A DNA stretch of 64,000 nucleotides from Salinispora cortesiana. Lineage in GTDB: Bacteria > Actinomycetota > Actinomycetes > Mycobacteriales > Micromonosporaceae. Shown here in pieces: positions 1 to 8,322 of the stretch. The stretch is from positions 62,001-126,000 of the forward strand of contig NZ_AXVR01000002.1 in assembly GCF_000484695.1 (NCBI RefSeq), written 5' to 3'. The translations under genes were made by a program, and so were the position numbers. Below the pieces are notes generated by a model. That model did not search any database. It was given only the letters and a program-made list of their open reading frames with translations, and had not been told where the DNA came from. The number at the start of each line of letters is the position of its first letter. The first letter of the stretch is position 1.

Positions 1-846
1 CGCGGTCGGCTGTCCGGCAGGACGGCCAACGGCGGGTGCTCCTGCGGCTGATTCACCGACGGCGATTGCCTTTCCGGGCGGAGGGTCACCGGCGGGGGAT
101 AGTCCTCCGGGCGGAGGGCCCACGGCGACTGCGCCTCCTGGGCGGAGTGGCCGGGCTGCCCAGGCCAGACGATCTCAGCCGGCGGCAGGTCGGAGACGTC
201 GACCGGGGTGATCCGGCCGAGGAAGTATCCCATCGAGCGAGCCAACGGAACGAGGTGCTGTTCCCGCCCTACGGCACCCTCGGGACCAATCGGTCCACTC
301 AACCCGGTGTCGGGCAGGAAGTAGATGCCCTCACCCGGCACGGGATGCGCCCGCAACGAGAGCACAAGGAGGCCCCCGACGAGGTTCGCGATCACCAACC
401 AGTCCAACGACAGCCAGGGATCCCGATGTTCACGCTGGGCGCGCACCAGGTCCAGTGACGGATGCTGCGAATGCACCCCGAACAGGGGGCGTTCCGGGGT
501 GCACGGTGATCCGCAGCCGCCGGCCGGTCGGCCCGATCGAGTCACCGAGCAGGGTGCTCTCGTGTAGCAGCACGTCCACGCTGCCGTCCGGGTTTGGCCG
601 AAAGAGCTGCGCGATCGCTTCCGGACGGTGCCCGGCGACAGCCGCCATACTGGCCAACATCCCACAGTCGCCAAGCAGTCCCTGCTGCACCTGCTCCCGC
701 TTGGGCCGCCCGTCAAAGAGTGGGGCTGGTTGCCCGGTCCGCACATCGCGCGCCCGGCCATACTCCGGCGCGGGCTTGCCCGGCTCCCCCGCCGGCAGAG
801 TAACCCGGTCGGCGATCACAGTGACCTCGGCGGCGGTGGCCGTCAT
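1..846 (-). pseudogene. Calpain-like cysteine protease-domain protein, apparently frameshifted; 3' end beyond window
   Basis: Reading from an ATG at 846, the frame gives about 120 residues carrying a calpain-type active-site region (QQGLLGDCGMLASMAAVA, with the presumed nucleophilic Cys in GDC), then stops at 430. Shifting frame at a run of five G (485-489 on the + strand) restores an open frame to the window edge: residues read PLFGVHSQHPSLDLV, then a hydrophobic patch (WLVIANLVGGLLVLSL) and a proline-rich tail. Most calpains have CW after the GD; here it is CG, so activity is doubtful. It lies head to head with the truncated EccA remnant, so it may be a type VII-associated effector or a polymorphic-toxin piece. 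The frameshift could be real or a sequencing error; two separate genes are also possible. Confidence 0.45.
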
Positions 847-1207
847 CGCCGCCGGCTACACCGGGGAGATGCGCCAGTTCCTCGACGCGAACCCAGGTCT
901 CGCCTCCCGCTTCGCCAAGACCATCGAGTTTGGCAACTACAGCCCGGAGCAGCTGGCCGTCATCGTGGAGCGGATCGCCGACGGCGACGAGTACCTGCTC
1001 GCCGACGGCGCAGCTGAGCTGGTCCAGGCACATTTCGCCACCATCGAACGAGACCAGAACTTCGGCAACGCCCGCGAGGCCCGCAAGCTCTTCGAACGCG
1101 TACGCAAGGCCCAGGCGCAGCGGCTGCGCCAGTCTGGTCAGCGCCCCGACCTGGACGCGCTGCGTACGGTGACGATGGCCGACATCCGCGTCGCGATCGG
1201 TAACTGA
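836..1207 (+). pseudogene. EccA-like (CbxX/CfqX) AAA ATPase, C-terminal remnant
   Basis: The frame begins abruptly inside an AAA+ module at VAVIAAGYTGEMRQFLDANP, where full-length EccA has a beta strand after Walker B. It continues through the sensor/arginine-finger region (GLASRFAKTIEF) and the helical lid (NFGNAREARKLFERV) to a normal C terminus. Walker A, Walker B and the N-terminal TPR-like domain are absent: upstream sequence codes on the other strand instead. A GTG at 836 could start a 123-residue product, but it could not bind ATP in the normal way. EccA assists type VII secretion in the cytosol. Its stop lies 31 bp before eccE, so the remnant keeps its operon position. A 5' deletion or replacement is the simplest explanation. 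Confidence 0.75.
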
Positions 1208-1238
1208 GTGGTGACGGCCCAGCTGAGGAGGACGTGAG

Positions 1239-2795
1239 GTGACTCATCCGGGTGCGGCACGGCCAGGTGAACCGGGTTGGCAGCACCACCCGGATGCGGC
1301 CGCCCAGCCGGCCCAGCAGCCGCCACCCGCGCAACGGGGGGCTGCGGGGCAGCAGGCCGGTGCGCCGGCGCCCGCATGGCCGGTGAGCCAGCCGGACAGT
1401 GGGCCCGGTCATGCCTGGGCCGCGCAGCGTGCGCAGGGTCGGGCGGGGACCAGCACCGTCTACAGCGCGCGGGGAGCAGCGGCACAGGCCAACGCGGCGG
1501 CACAGGCCAACGCGGCGGCACAGGCCAACGCGGCGGCGCAGTCGGCCGCTGTCGCGACGGCCGCGTCGCCGGCGCAGGCGGCCCCCGCCTCGTCCGCCAC
1601 CGCCGCTGCCTCGGCCGAGGCACCGCCCACGCCCGACATCCCGGCAGCCCGGCAGGTGCGCCCGTACCGGCCTCCGCTTCGGATCGGTGGCATCACCATC
1701 TTTCAGCTGGTGGCGTGGCAGTTCGGGGTGGCGGCGGTACTGGCCGCCACCCGGCACAGCATGGCGCTCACCGCCGTGATCGCTGTCGTGGCGGTGCTGG
1801 TGCTCGCCCCGACAGCGATCCGGTTCCGTGGCCGCTGGCTGCACCAGTGGGTCTCGGTCTGGTGGGTTTTCCGGAGGCGACACCGGCAGCTGATCCCGGT
1901 CGACACGGACCCGGCCCGACACCTCCTGGCCCAGTTGGGGCGCGGCGTGGAGCTGGAGAACGTCGAGATCGACGACCAGCCGGCGGTGTTGCTGACCCAC
2001 CCGGCTGGGCTAAGCGTCGTCTTCGATGTCGACCCCACCGAGGGTGCCCTGCTGATGAGCGCTCCGCAGGCCCTGCCCTCCCCCGCTGCGCTCCTGCCGC
2101 CGGCAGACGCGAAGGCACCGCCGGTGGTGGTGCAGCTGCTGATCCAGGTGACCCCGACACCACGGGCCCGCCCCGGTGCGGCGGCGGTGGACCGGGCGTA
2201 CCGGGAATTGACCAACGGGGACGTGCCGGCCAGCCGGCAGGCGTGGGTGGTGCTCCAGGCAGCGCGGACCCCCGATTTCCACGCCGACCGCGACCTGCTC
2301 CCGACGCTGACCGGGGTGATTCGGCGGACCCGGCGGCTGCTGCGGCAGGAGCGGGTGGCGGCGCGGATGCTCAACCAAGACGAGGTGCTCGCCGCGGTCA
2401 CCACCCTCACTCACCTGACCCGCACGGCGCCGGGCGGGGCCGGCGAGCAGCCACTCGCCCGCGAGTCCTGGCGGGCCTGGTCGACCGCGGGCGCCCGGCA
2501 GAGCTGCCACCGGCTGCTGGAGTGGCCCAGCCGGCAGTGGGAGATCGACGCACTGCTACGGGGACTCCCCGCCGCCGGGGGTGTGGTGTCGATCGCCGCC
2601 AGCCGGGCGGACGGCGACGACCTCGCCATGGAGGCGGCCTTCCGGCTGTTGGGCAGCGGGCCGGATGCTCTGGCCGCCGCCGACCAGGCCCTGCACGAGG
2701 CGATCCGCCGCCACGGCGGTCGGCTGCAACGACTCGACGGTGAGCACGCCCACGGGGTGGCCGCCACGCTCCCGCTCGGAGGTTTCCTGCGGTGA
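1239..2795 (+). CDS. eccE: Type VII secretion protein EccE
   Basis: EccE is a peripheral membrane subunit of the ESX/type VII secretion pore. The 518-residue product has a low-complexity Ala/Gln/Pro-rich cytosolic N terminus (about residues 1-145), then two adjacent membrane helices (ITIFQLVAWQFGVAAVLAAT and ALTAVIAVVAVLVLAPTAI, about 150-195) followed by basic residues. A long soluble C-terminal domain follows; this is the usual EccE architecture. The GTG start has a GGAGG eight bases upstream. Its stop overlaps the next gene's GTG by 4 bp. The other core components (EccB, C, D) are not in the window, so whether the system is complete cannot be judged here. Confidence 0.83.
   Translation: MTHPGAARPGEPGWQHHPDAAAQPAQQPPPAQRGAAGQQAGAPAPAWPVSQPDSGPGHAWAAQRAQGRAGTSTVYSARGAAAQANAAAQANAAAQANAAAQSAAVATAASPAQAAPASSATAAASAEAPPTPDIPAARQVRPYRPPLRIGGITIFQLVAWQFGVAAVLAATRHSMALTAVIAVVAVLVLAPTAIRFRGRWLHQWVSVWWVFRRRHRQLIPVDTDPARHLLAQLGRGVELENVEIDDQPAVLLTHPAGLSVVFDVDPTEGALLMSAPQALPSPAALLPPADAKAPPVVVQLLIQVTPTPRARPGAAAVDRAYRELTNGDVPASRQAWVVLQAARTPDFHADRDLLPTLTGVIRRTRRLLRQERVAARMLNQDEVLAAVTTLTHLTRTAPGGAGEQPLARESWRAWSTAGARQSCHRLLEWPSRQWEIDALLRGLPAAGGVVSIAASRADGDDLAMEAAFRLLGSGPDALAAADQALHEAIRRHGGRLQRLDGEHAHGVAATLPLGGFLR
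1476..1529 (+). repeat. Three tandem 18-bp units inside eccE
   Basis: The unit GCGGCGGCACAGGCCAAC occurs twice exactly (1494-1511, 1512-1529) and once with a single change (1476-1493). It encodes the hexapeptide AAAQAN three times in the disordered N-terminal arm of EccE, and degenerate Ala/Gln-rich sequence continues after it. Copy number is likely variable between strains because the unit preserves frame. Confidence 0.9.
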
Positions 2796-3487
2796 AGAGT
2801 GTCGCTTTCCCGGACAGTCGGATGGGGCTACACCGCACTGACGCCGCTTCCGTTGGTGGCCTGCGCCTGGTCGCCGGCGGCGGTGGCCTGGTCGTGGGTC
2901 GCAACCGGCAGCAGGAGCCGGTGGGGCTGCGCCTGTTCCGCGCCGAACCGACCCAGCTGATGCTGACCGGCGGCGTACGCAGCGCCCAGCTGATCGCCTT
3001 CCGCGCCATCGCACTCGGCGCCCGGCTCTTCATCCAGACAGGACGCGAGCGGGAGTGGGACGCCTTCCTGCGGCGCTGCGTCATCGGCCGGGAGATCGCC
3101 TCTTTCCTGCCGCCGGGGATCCCGCCGCCGGCCGCGGCCACCCCGACCGAACCGCAGCTCGTTGTTGTCGACACCGGCCCGGTCACCGGCCCCGACCCGG
3201 GGCTCAGTGCGCCGTGGCGGGCCACCCTGGTGGTCCGCGACGACCTGGCCGGCTGGGACTCCAACGCCCTGGTACGCAGCGACATCGTGCTGCTCCAGCG
3301 GCTGACGGCGGCGGAGGCGGCGACGGCGGCGAGCGCGCTGGGGCTGGTGAGCGTGCAGAGCTGGTTCACCCAGCTGCACCCGGAGATGGTCGGCCTGATC
3401 ACCAGGGGCAAGGTGCAGTGGGTCATGCTGAGTATGACCCACACCGAACGCCAGTTGATCGGTTCGGTGGCCCGCGGCGGTGTCTGA
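2792..3487 (+). CDS. Type VII secretion-associated hypothetical protein
   Basis: This 231-residue soluble protein has no signal peptide, no membrane helix and no motif I can name. It starts at a GTG that overlaps the eccE stop (GTGA), so it is almost certainly translationally coupled to EccE. It reads like an alpha/beta protein: an N-terminal half ending in LGARLFIQTGRE, a Pro-rich linker (PPGIPPPAAATPTE, about 113-126), and a C-terminal half with RATLVVRDDLAGWDSNAL and VSVQSWFTQLHPEMVGLI. Coupling and position suggest a cytosolic partner of EccE; this is inferred from context only. Confidence 0.7.
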   Translation: MKSVAFPDSRMGLHRTDAASVGGLRLVAGGGGLVVGRNRQQEPVGLRLFRAEPTQLMLTGGVRSAQLIAFRAIALGARLFIQTGREREWDAFLRRCVIGREIASFLPPGIPPPAAATPTEPQLVVVDTGPVTGPDPGLSAPWRATLVVRDDLAGWDSNALVRSDIVLLQRLTAAEAATAASALGLVSVQSWFTQLHPEMVGLITRGKVQWVMLSMTHTERQLIGSVARGGV

Positions 3488-3520
3488 TCGCCCGGCTGGC
3501 CCCCTCGATGCCCCTGCTGT

Positions 3521-3650
3521 TCAGCCGCGCAGGTAGGCCAGCACCGCGAGTACCCGCCGGTGGCCGTCGGTGGTGACCGGCCTGGCCTTGGCGACGGCCG
3601 CGAGCGCCCTCGTGTCCTGGAACCAGCTGCGTCCACGGAGCAACTGGGCG
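3521..3650 (-). pseudogene. Short remnant frame of unknown origin
   Basis: Between the convergent type VII and aminopeptidase genes, the minus strand codes for about 40 protein-like residues (RSWFQDTRALAAVAKARPVT continuing to VLAVLAYLRG). They have no convincing start codon or ribosome-binding site, and the hairpin at 3649-3684 sits at the upstream end. I do not recognise the family. It may be the tail of a decayed gene, or chance coding in GC-rich sequence. Confidence 0.2.
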
Positions 3651-3684
3651 TGGCCCGCGACCGGTGCGCCGGTCGCGGGCCACG
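3649..3684. terminator. Perfect 16-bp hairpin between convergent genes
   Basis: CGTGGCCCGCGACCGG (3649-3664) and its exact reverse complement (3669-3684) are separated by four bases. There is no T-tract, as is common in high-GC actinobacteria. It lies between the end of the type VII operon (3487) and the end of the aminopeptidase gene (3703), so it could terminate both. Confidence 0.65.
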
Positions 3685-3702
3685 TCGTCGTACGGGGGTG
3701 GG

Positions 3703-5205
3703 TCAGGCGTTCGCCCAGACCCGCGCCATCCACTCCTCCACCTCGTGGGAGGTTCGCGGCATCGCCGCGGAGAGGTTCTCGCAGCCGTCCTCGGTCACCA
3801 GCACGTCGTCCTCGATCCGGACGCCGTTGCCGCGGAACTCCGCCGGCACCCGCAGGTCGTCGGACTTGAAGTAGAGGCCCGGCTCAACGGTGAGGATCAT
3901 GCCCGGCTGCAACTCGCTGTCCATGTACTTCTCGCGCAGCATCAGCTGGCAGTCGTGCACGTCCAAGCCCAGGTGGTGCGAGGTGCCGTGGACCATCCAG
4001 CGGCGGTGCCAGCCGCCCTTCTCCCGGTCCAGGGTCTGCTCCAGGGTGACTCCCTCGGGCAGCAGCCCCCACTCGTGCAGGATTCGGGCGATCACCGCGT
4101 TGGCCGCGGCGTGGATGTCGCTGAACTTGTTGCCCGGCTTCACCGCGGCCAGACCGGCCTGCTGCGCCTCGTACACGGCGTCGTAGATCCGGCGCTGCAC
4201 GTCGGTGAAGCGGCCGGTGACCGGCAGAGTACGGGTGATGTCGGCGGTGAAGAGCGAGTCGATCTCGATCCCACAGTCGATCAGGATCAGGTCGCCTTCG
4301 CGAACCTCGCCGGTGTTCTTCGTCCAGTGGATCGTGTTGGCGTGGTCACCGGAGGCGCAGATCGACTCGTAGCCGACGCCGTTGCCCTCGTGCCGGGAGT
4401 AGAGGCCGAAGACGCCCTCGACCCAGCGCTCGCCGCGGCCCTTGCGGACCGCCTCGGGCAGCGAGGCGATCATCGCGTCAAAGCCCTTGTGGGTGGCGGC
4501 GACGGCCTTGCGCATCTCGCCCACCTCCCACTCGTCCTTGATCAGTCGCATGGTGGAGAGGTGCCGGGCGAACTCCACGTCCGCCTCCTCCCGCTCCTGC
4601 TCCGAAGCGGTCGCGCCGGCCTGGGTGCGGACGCTGTCCACCAGTTCGGTGAGGCGCGAATCGACGTCCCGGACCACCCGCAGCCGGGCGGCGGCGTCAT
4701 CCTTGGCGAGGTCGTCGGCGAGCGAGTCGATGTGCCGCGCGGTGATACCCAGTTCCGACTCCCGGTCGGCGATGCTCGGGCGCGGACCCACCCAGAATTC
4801 GCCGCGACGGGAGTCGGCGTAGAACTCCTCGCTGTCTCGCGGGGCCAGCGGCCGGAAGTAGAGGATGGCGTGGTGGCCACCGCCCGGCTTCGGGTCGAGC
4901 ACCAGGACGCTGTCCGGGTCGGTGTGCGCGCCGAGGCCGGAGAGGTGGGCGAAGGCGGTGTGCGGCCGGAACGGGTAGTCGGTGTCGTTGCTGCGCACCT
5001 TCAGACCACCGGCCGGGATGACGAGCCGCTCGCCGGGGAACTGCTGCGACAGCGCGGCCCGGCGCCGGGCGGCATGGTCGGCCACGGCGGCGCGGGGGGT
5101 GGGCTCCCGGTCGGGGTTGGCCCATCCGGAGCCGATGAATTCACGGAACTCGTTGCTGCTGGGAATGCCGCGGTGGCTGGCCTTCGCCTGTTTCTCGCTC
5201 GTCAT
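3703..5205 (-). CDS. pepP: Xaa-Pro aminopeptidase (M24B)
   Basis: This cytosolic dinuclear-metal peptidase removes N-terminal residues that precede proline. The 500-residue product has the N-terminal creatinase-like domain (about 1-230) and the pita-bread catalytic domain. The metal ligands are visible: two Asp in IDCGIEIDSLFTADITRTLP, His in GTSHHLGLDVHD, Glu in ILTVEPGLY and Glu in GNGVRIEDDVLV. Length is slightly above the usual 440-490 because of an N-terminal extension that is common in actinobacteria. It appears to be a single gene with its own transcript, running convergently towards the type VII genes. Confidence 0.93.
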   Translation of the reverse strand: MTSEKQAKASHRGIPSSNEFREFIGSGWANPDREPTPRAAVADHAARRRAALSQQFPGERLVIPAGGLKVRSNDTDYPFRPHTAFAHLSGLGAHTDPDSVLVLDPKPGGGHHAILYFRPLAPRDSEEFYADSRRGEFWVGPRPSIADRESELGITARHIDSLADDLAKDDAAARLRVVRDVDSRLTELVDSVRTQAGATASEQEREEADVEFARHLSTMRLIKDEWEVGEMRKAVAATHKGFDAMIASLPEAVRKGRGERWVEGVFGLYSRHEGNGVGYESICASGDHANTIHWTKNTGEVREGDLILIDCGIEIDSLFTADITRTLPVTGRFTDVQRRIYDAVYEAQQAGLAAVKPGNKFSDIHAAANAVIARILHEWGLLPEGVTLEQTLDREKGGWHRRWMVHGTSHHLGLDVHDCQLMLREKYMDSELQPGMILTVEPGLYFKSDDLRVPAEFRGNGVRIEDDVLVTEDGCENLSAAMPRTSHEVEEWMARVWANA

Positions 5206-5361
5206 GCCGACACATCCTGCCAGACCGGGTCACCGGCGCCGACCCATGGATTCCCGCGCGTGGTAAGTAGTCGATGGGCTATGGCACCTTTCCAGGTGCG
5301 GAGCCCAGCGGTGGTCAGCCGGCCTCCCGGCACCGGACTCAGCCGACTTCCCGGCACGAAA

Positions 5362-5853
5362 TCAGCCGGCCTCCCGGCAGCGGACCAGGAAGGATCGCTC
5401 GAAGACGATCACCGGCTCTCCGGTCGCTTTCGTCCCCGTTGTCTCCACCGTCATGATCCCGTTGCCGGGACGGGACCGCGACCGCCGCTTGTGCAGGATT
5501 CGACTCGTCGCGTAGAGGGTGTCCCCGACGAAGACGGGTTCCTTGAGCCGCACCTTGTCCCAGCCCAGATTGGCCACGGCGCGTGCGGAGAGCGCCTGCA
5601 CGGTCATCCCGCCGATCAGGCACAGGGTGATGCCGCTGTTGACCAGTACGCGGCCGTACTCGGCGCCGGCGGCGTAGTGCTGATCGAAGTGCAGTGGATG
5701 CTGGTTCATCGTCAACAGCGTCAACCAGGTGTTGTCGGCCTCGGAGAGGGTGCGGCCCGGCCAGTGCCGGATCACCATCCCGGGTTCGAAGTCCTCGTAG
5801 TCCCCACCGTGCTCTTCGACGTACTCGTTGTCGTTGACTCGGCGTAGCGTCAT
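5362..5853 (-). CDS. MaoC-family dehydratase (mesaconyl-CoA hydratase-like)
   Basis: A 163-residue hot-dog enzyme expected to hydrate or dehydrate a CoA thioester. The segment LLTMNQHPLHFDQHYA matches the N-x-x-P-L-H-F-D active-site helix seen in mesaconyl-CoA/beta-methylmalyl-CoA hydratases; GRVLVNSGITLCLIGGMTV follows as expected. The ATG at 5853 was chosen because upstream residues are not family-like. It follows the ATP-grasp gene on the same strand after 128 bp that contain a four-copy repeat, so cotranscription is plausible but not proven. A CitE-like lyase three genes upstream is the classical chemical partner of such a dehydratase, which is why it may belong to the same pathway. Confidence 0.85.
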   Translation of the reverse strand: MTLRRVNDNEYVEEHGGDYEDFEPGMVIRHWPGRTLSEADNTWLTLLTMNQHPLHFDQHYAAGAEYGRVLVNSGITLCLIGGMTVQALSARAVANLGWDKVRLKEPVFVGDTLYATSRILHKRRSRSRPGNGIMTVETTGTKATGEPVIVFERSFLVRCREAG

Positions 5854-5910
5854 CTGCTGTCTCCGACGTTTCGGGTGGATAGGGTCAGGGGCCGCTTTAA
5901 GGCAGTCCGG

Positions 5911-5975
5911 GCAAGCTGGGGGTCCAGGCAAGCTGGGAGGGTCGGAGCAGCCTGGGACGGTCAGAGCAGCCTGGG
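5911..5975. repeat. Four degenerate repeats, 17-19 bp period
   Basis: GCAAGCTGGG occurs at 5911 and 5928, and GCAGCCTGGG at 5947 and 5966 (period 17, 19, 19), with related spacers. The array sits in the gap just after the ATP-grasp stop (5982) and before the MaoC start (5853) on the minus strand. It is not in a likely reading frame. It might form RNA structure between the two genes; no function is established. Confidence 0.75.
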
Positions 5976-5981
5976 AGCGCG

Positions 5982-7334
5982 TCAGAGTGCCGCCATGGCG
6001 TTGTCCGCCCCGGTGGCCGATCCCCGGGCGTTGACGATTCCGGCCGCGCCATCGGTGCGGTAGCGGCACCACAACCCCGCCGGCCGACCGCCGAACAGCA
6101 GCGGCCCCAGCACCGGGGCGACGTCGACGTCGTGGGGTTCGTCGGCGCCGTCTGCCAGCAACGCCACCCGGCAGGTCTGGGGCGGGACGAACTCCTGCAC
6201 GATGCTGGCGCCGTCGGCCCCAGCCTCCACCGCCGTCTCCCACTCCGAGGCAGTCACCTCTCGTCCGATCACCACCTGCTTGCCGCAGTCCCCCAGCGCC
6301 TCCTTGAGCACGAGCCGCTCGCGGTTTCGCAGCACGTACGGCAGCAGGTCAACCTGCTCGCCCGCGCGTTCGGTCCGCCGCTCGGAGAGCACCCGGGTCC
6401 AGGGCAGGTACCGGTTGACCAGAGTCCGCTCGGCCGTGGTCATCCAGGGCCGCCCCTCCGAGAGCAGGCCCATGGTCAGCTTGCTGTGCAGAAAAGTGGA
6501 GGTCTGGGTACCTACCAGCAGGCAGCCGTGGTCCAGGGCCTCCTGCACCTCAGCCGTGGGGACGCCGGCGTCCGTCCAGTCCGGGATGGTGAAGTTGCGC
6601 AGCCCGATCGGATAACGCAGCCCCGGCGGGCGGTCCCACGCCTCGTGCAGCTCCTTCGGCTCGAAGAACCGGGTGGGCAGCCCCTGGCTGCGGTGATACT
6701 CGGCCTCAACCTCGAAGTAGTAGCTGGTCACTCCCGTGACCTGGGCACTGCCGACGATGGCCGCCCGGGGCGCCACCCCCAACTCCGCGCTGAGCGAGCG
6801 GAACATCTCGGTGCGGACGGCGAACGGATCCGGCGAGTAGTACGGCAGACGGCCGTCCCTGTCGGCGTACAGCCCACGCCACACGTCGAGGCGGCTCTGG
6901 GTCTCGACCGCACCGGCAAGCGCGCCGCTGACGTTGAACTCCACGAAGCGCAGCCCGTCCGGGCCGACAACCGCGTCCGGCCGGGCCACCCAGTCCGCGT
7001 ACCGCTCGTCGAGGAGGGGGTCACCCAGCCAGAGCTGGTCCTCGCTGGCCGGCATGCGGTAGAACGCCAGCCGCTCCCGAGCGGTCGGCGCGGCTGCTAG
7101 GGCGGTCCGTCGCAGCAGCCCCACCAGGACGCCGGCCACCCGGAAGAGCTCCGCGTACGAGGCGCGGGGGATGGTCATCGGCGCGGCCGGCAGCACCGGC
7201 TGGTACGGCCAGCCGGTGTCCTGCAGCACGCTGCGCAGCCGGTGCCGGAGCGTGTCCGCCGGCGCGGCCGGCGCCAGCCGTTGGTCGCCGAACCATAGGT
7301 GCCCCGCCGCGGCGACCGGTTCAACCCCGCTCAT
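5982..7334 (-). CDS. ATP-grasp ligase, circularly permuted-like
   Basis: A 450-residue protein whose C-terminal part has ATP-grasp features: YVLRNRERLVLKEALGDCGKQ (adenine/phosphate-binding Lys and Gly-rich loop), IVQEFVPP (the acidic residue before the hinge) and a final segment with DVDVAPVLGPLLF. The earlier FVEFNVSG resembles the metal-binding strand of circularly permuted ATP-grasp enzymes. Such proteins join a carboxylate to an amine through an acyl phosphate. The ATG at 7334 overlaps the stop of the preceding cyclodeaminase gene by 14 bp, showing tight coupling. It is the likely amide- or peptide-bond-forming step of this operon; the substrates are unknown. Confidence 0.75.
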   Translation of the reverse strand: MSGVEPVAAAGHLWFGDQRLAPAAPADTLRHRLRSVLQDTGWPYQPVLPAAPMTIPRASYAELFRVAGVLVGLLRRTALAAAPTARERLAFYRMPASEDQLWLGDPLLDERYADWVARPDAVVGPDGLRFVEFNVSGALAGAVETQSRLDVWRGLYADRDGRLPYYSPDPFAVRTEMFRSLSAELGVAPRAAIVGSAQVTGVTSYYFEVEAEYHRSQGLPTRFFEPKELHEAWDRPPGLRYPIGLRNFTIPDWTDAGVPTAEVQEALDHGCLLVGTQTSTFLHSKLTMGLLSEGRPWMTTAERTLVNRYLPWTRVLSERRTERAGEQVDLLPYVLRNRERLVLKEALGDCGKQVVIGREVTASEWETAVEAGADGASIVQEFVPPQTCRVALLADGADEPHDVDVAPVLGPLLFGGRPAGLWCRYRTDGAAGIVNARGSATGADNAMAAL

Positions 7335-8322
7335 CCGGCACCCCCACCGCGTCCTGCGGCGCCACCACGTCCTGCGGCGCCACCACGTCGTGCAGCGCCA
7401 CCGCCGCCGCGGTGTCCTCGATGGCCATGCCCACGGTGCGCAGCACCGAGTTTCGGCCACCGAACTCGACCTCGCCGCCGATCAGGCGGCCCAGCTCCCG
7501 CAGCTCGTCGGCGACGAGCAGGCCAGCGGCGAGGGCGGCCCGGACCTCGCCCGCACCATCCAGCGCGGCGGCCTGCTCCTCGACCACGGTCACCGCGTCG
7601 CCCAGCAGGGCCGGGTCCACCTCGATCGCGTCCGGGTGGGTACCGCCGACCACGTTGAGATGCGCCCCGCGCGCCACCCAGTCCGCCGCCACCACCGGCG
7701 TGCTGTCGTTGGTGGAGGTGGCCGTGCAGATGATCGGCGCGTCCGCGACGGCGGTCTTCGCGCTGTCGCAGACCGTCACCCGGATCGGCGTCGTCGCCCG
7801 CACCTCGTCGGCGAGCTTCTCCGCACCGGCTCGGGTCCGCGAGAAGACCCGCAGAGTTTTGATCGGACGTACCGCCGCCACCGCCCGGATGAGGGCGCGG
7901 GCCTGCACCCCGGCACCGATGACGGCGAGGTCGTCGGCGGTGGCCGCGGTGCAGAAGCGGGTGGCCAGGGCCGCCACCGCCCCGGTCCGTACGGCGGTCA
8001 GCTCGGCGCCGTCCAGCAGCGCGGTGATCCGCCCGGTCTCCAGGTCGGTAAGCGCGACGATCCCGTGGATCAGCGGCAGCCCCCGCCCGGGGTTGTCCGG
8101 GGTCAGCGTGGTGATCTTGACACTGCCGACCCCACGCCGCTCCCAGACCGCCGGGCTTACCAGCAGCACCCGCTGCTCGCCGTGCTCCACCACCGTGCGG
8201 GCCGGGGAGCGGGTCCGGCCGGTGGCCAGGTCCACGAACATCTCGCCGAGTACGTCGATCACCTGGGTCATCCGACGCACGCCCGCCATGTCGGCGGCGG
8301 TGACCATCGCCGTCGCGGTCAT
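7321..8322 (-). CDS. Ornithine cyclodeaminase / mu-crystallin family enzyme
   Basis: A 333-residue NAD(P)-dependent enzyme of the OCD family, which includes ornithine cyclodeaminase, alanine dehydrogenase, ketimine reductase and SbnB-type amino acid dehydrogenases. GSVKITTLTPDNPGRGLPLIHG holds the substrate-binding Lys; ALLDGAELTAVRTGAVAALA is the typical helix; LAVIGAGVQARALIRAV is the Rossmann dinucleotide loop; HLNVVGGTHPDAIEVDP closes the active site. The ATG at 8322 overlaps the lyase stop (ATGA). The C terminus carries a degenerate tail with two VAPQD repeats (about 314-327). Context suggests it makes or reduces an unusual amino acid or cyclic imine. Confidence 0.88.
   Translation of the reverse strand: MTATAMVTAADMAGVRRMTQVIDVLGEMFVDLATGRTRSPARTVVEHGEQRVLLVSPAVWERRGVGSVKITTLTPDNPGRGLPLIHGIVALTDLETGRITALLDGAELTAVRTGAVAALATRFCTAATADDLAVIGAGVQARALIRAVAAVRPIKTLRVFSRTRAGAEKLADEVRATTPIRVTVCDSAKTAVADAPIICTATSTNDSTPVVAADWVARGAHLNVVGGTHPDAIEVDPALLGDAVTVVEEQAAALDGAGEVRAALAAGLLVADELRELGRLIGGEVEFGGRNSVLRTVGMAIEDTAAAVALHDVVAPQDVVAPQDAVGVPDERG

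Noticed and set aside
960..2000. Long frame antisense to eccE
   Set aside because: EccE has the correct architecture and start signal on the other strand; the antisense product is Arg/Gly-rich.
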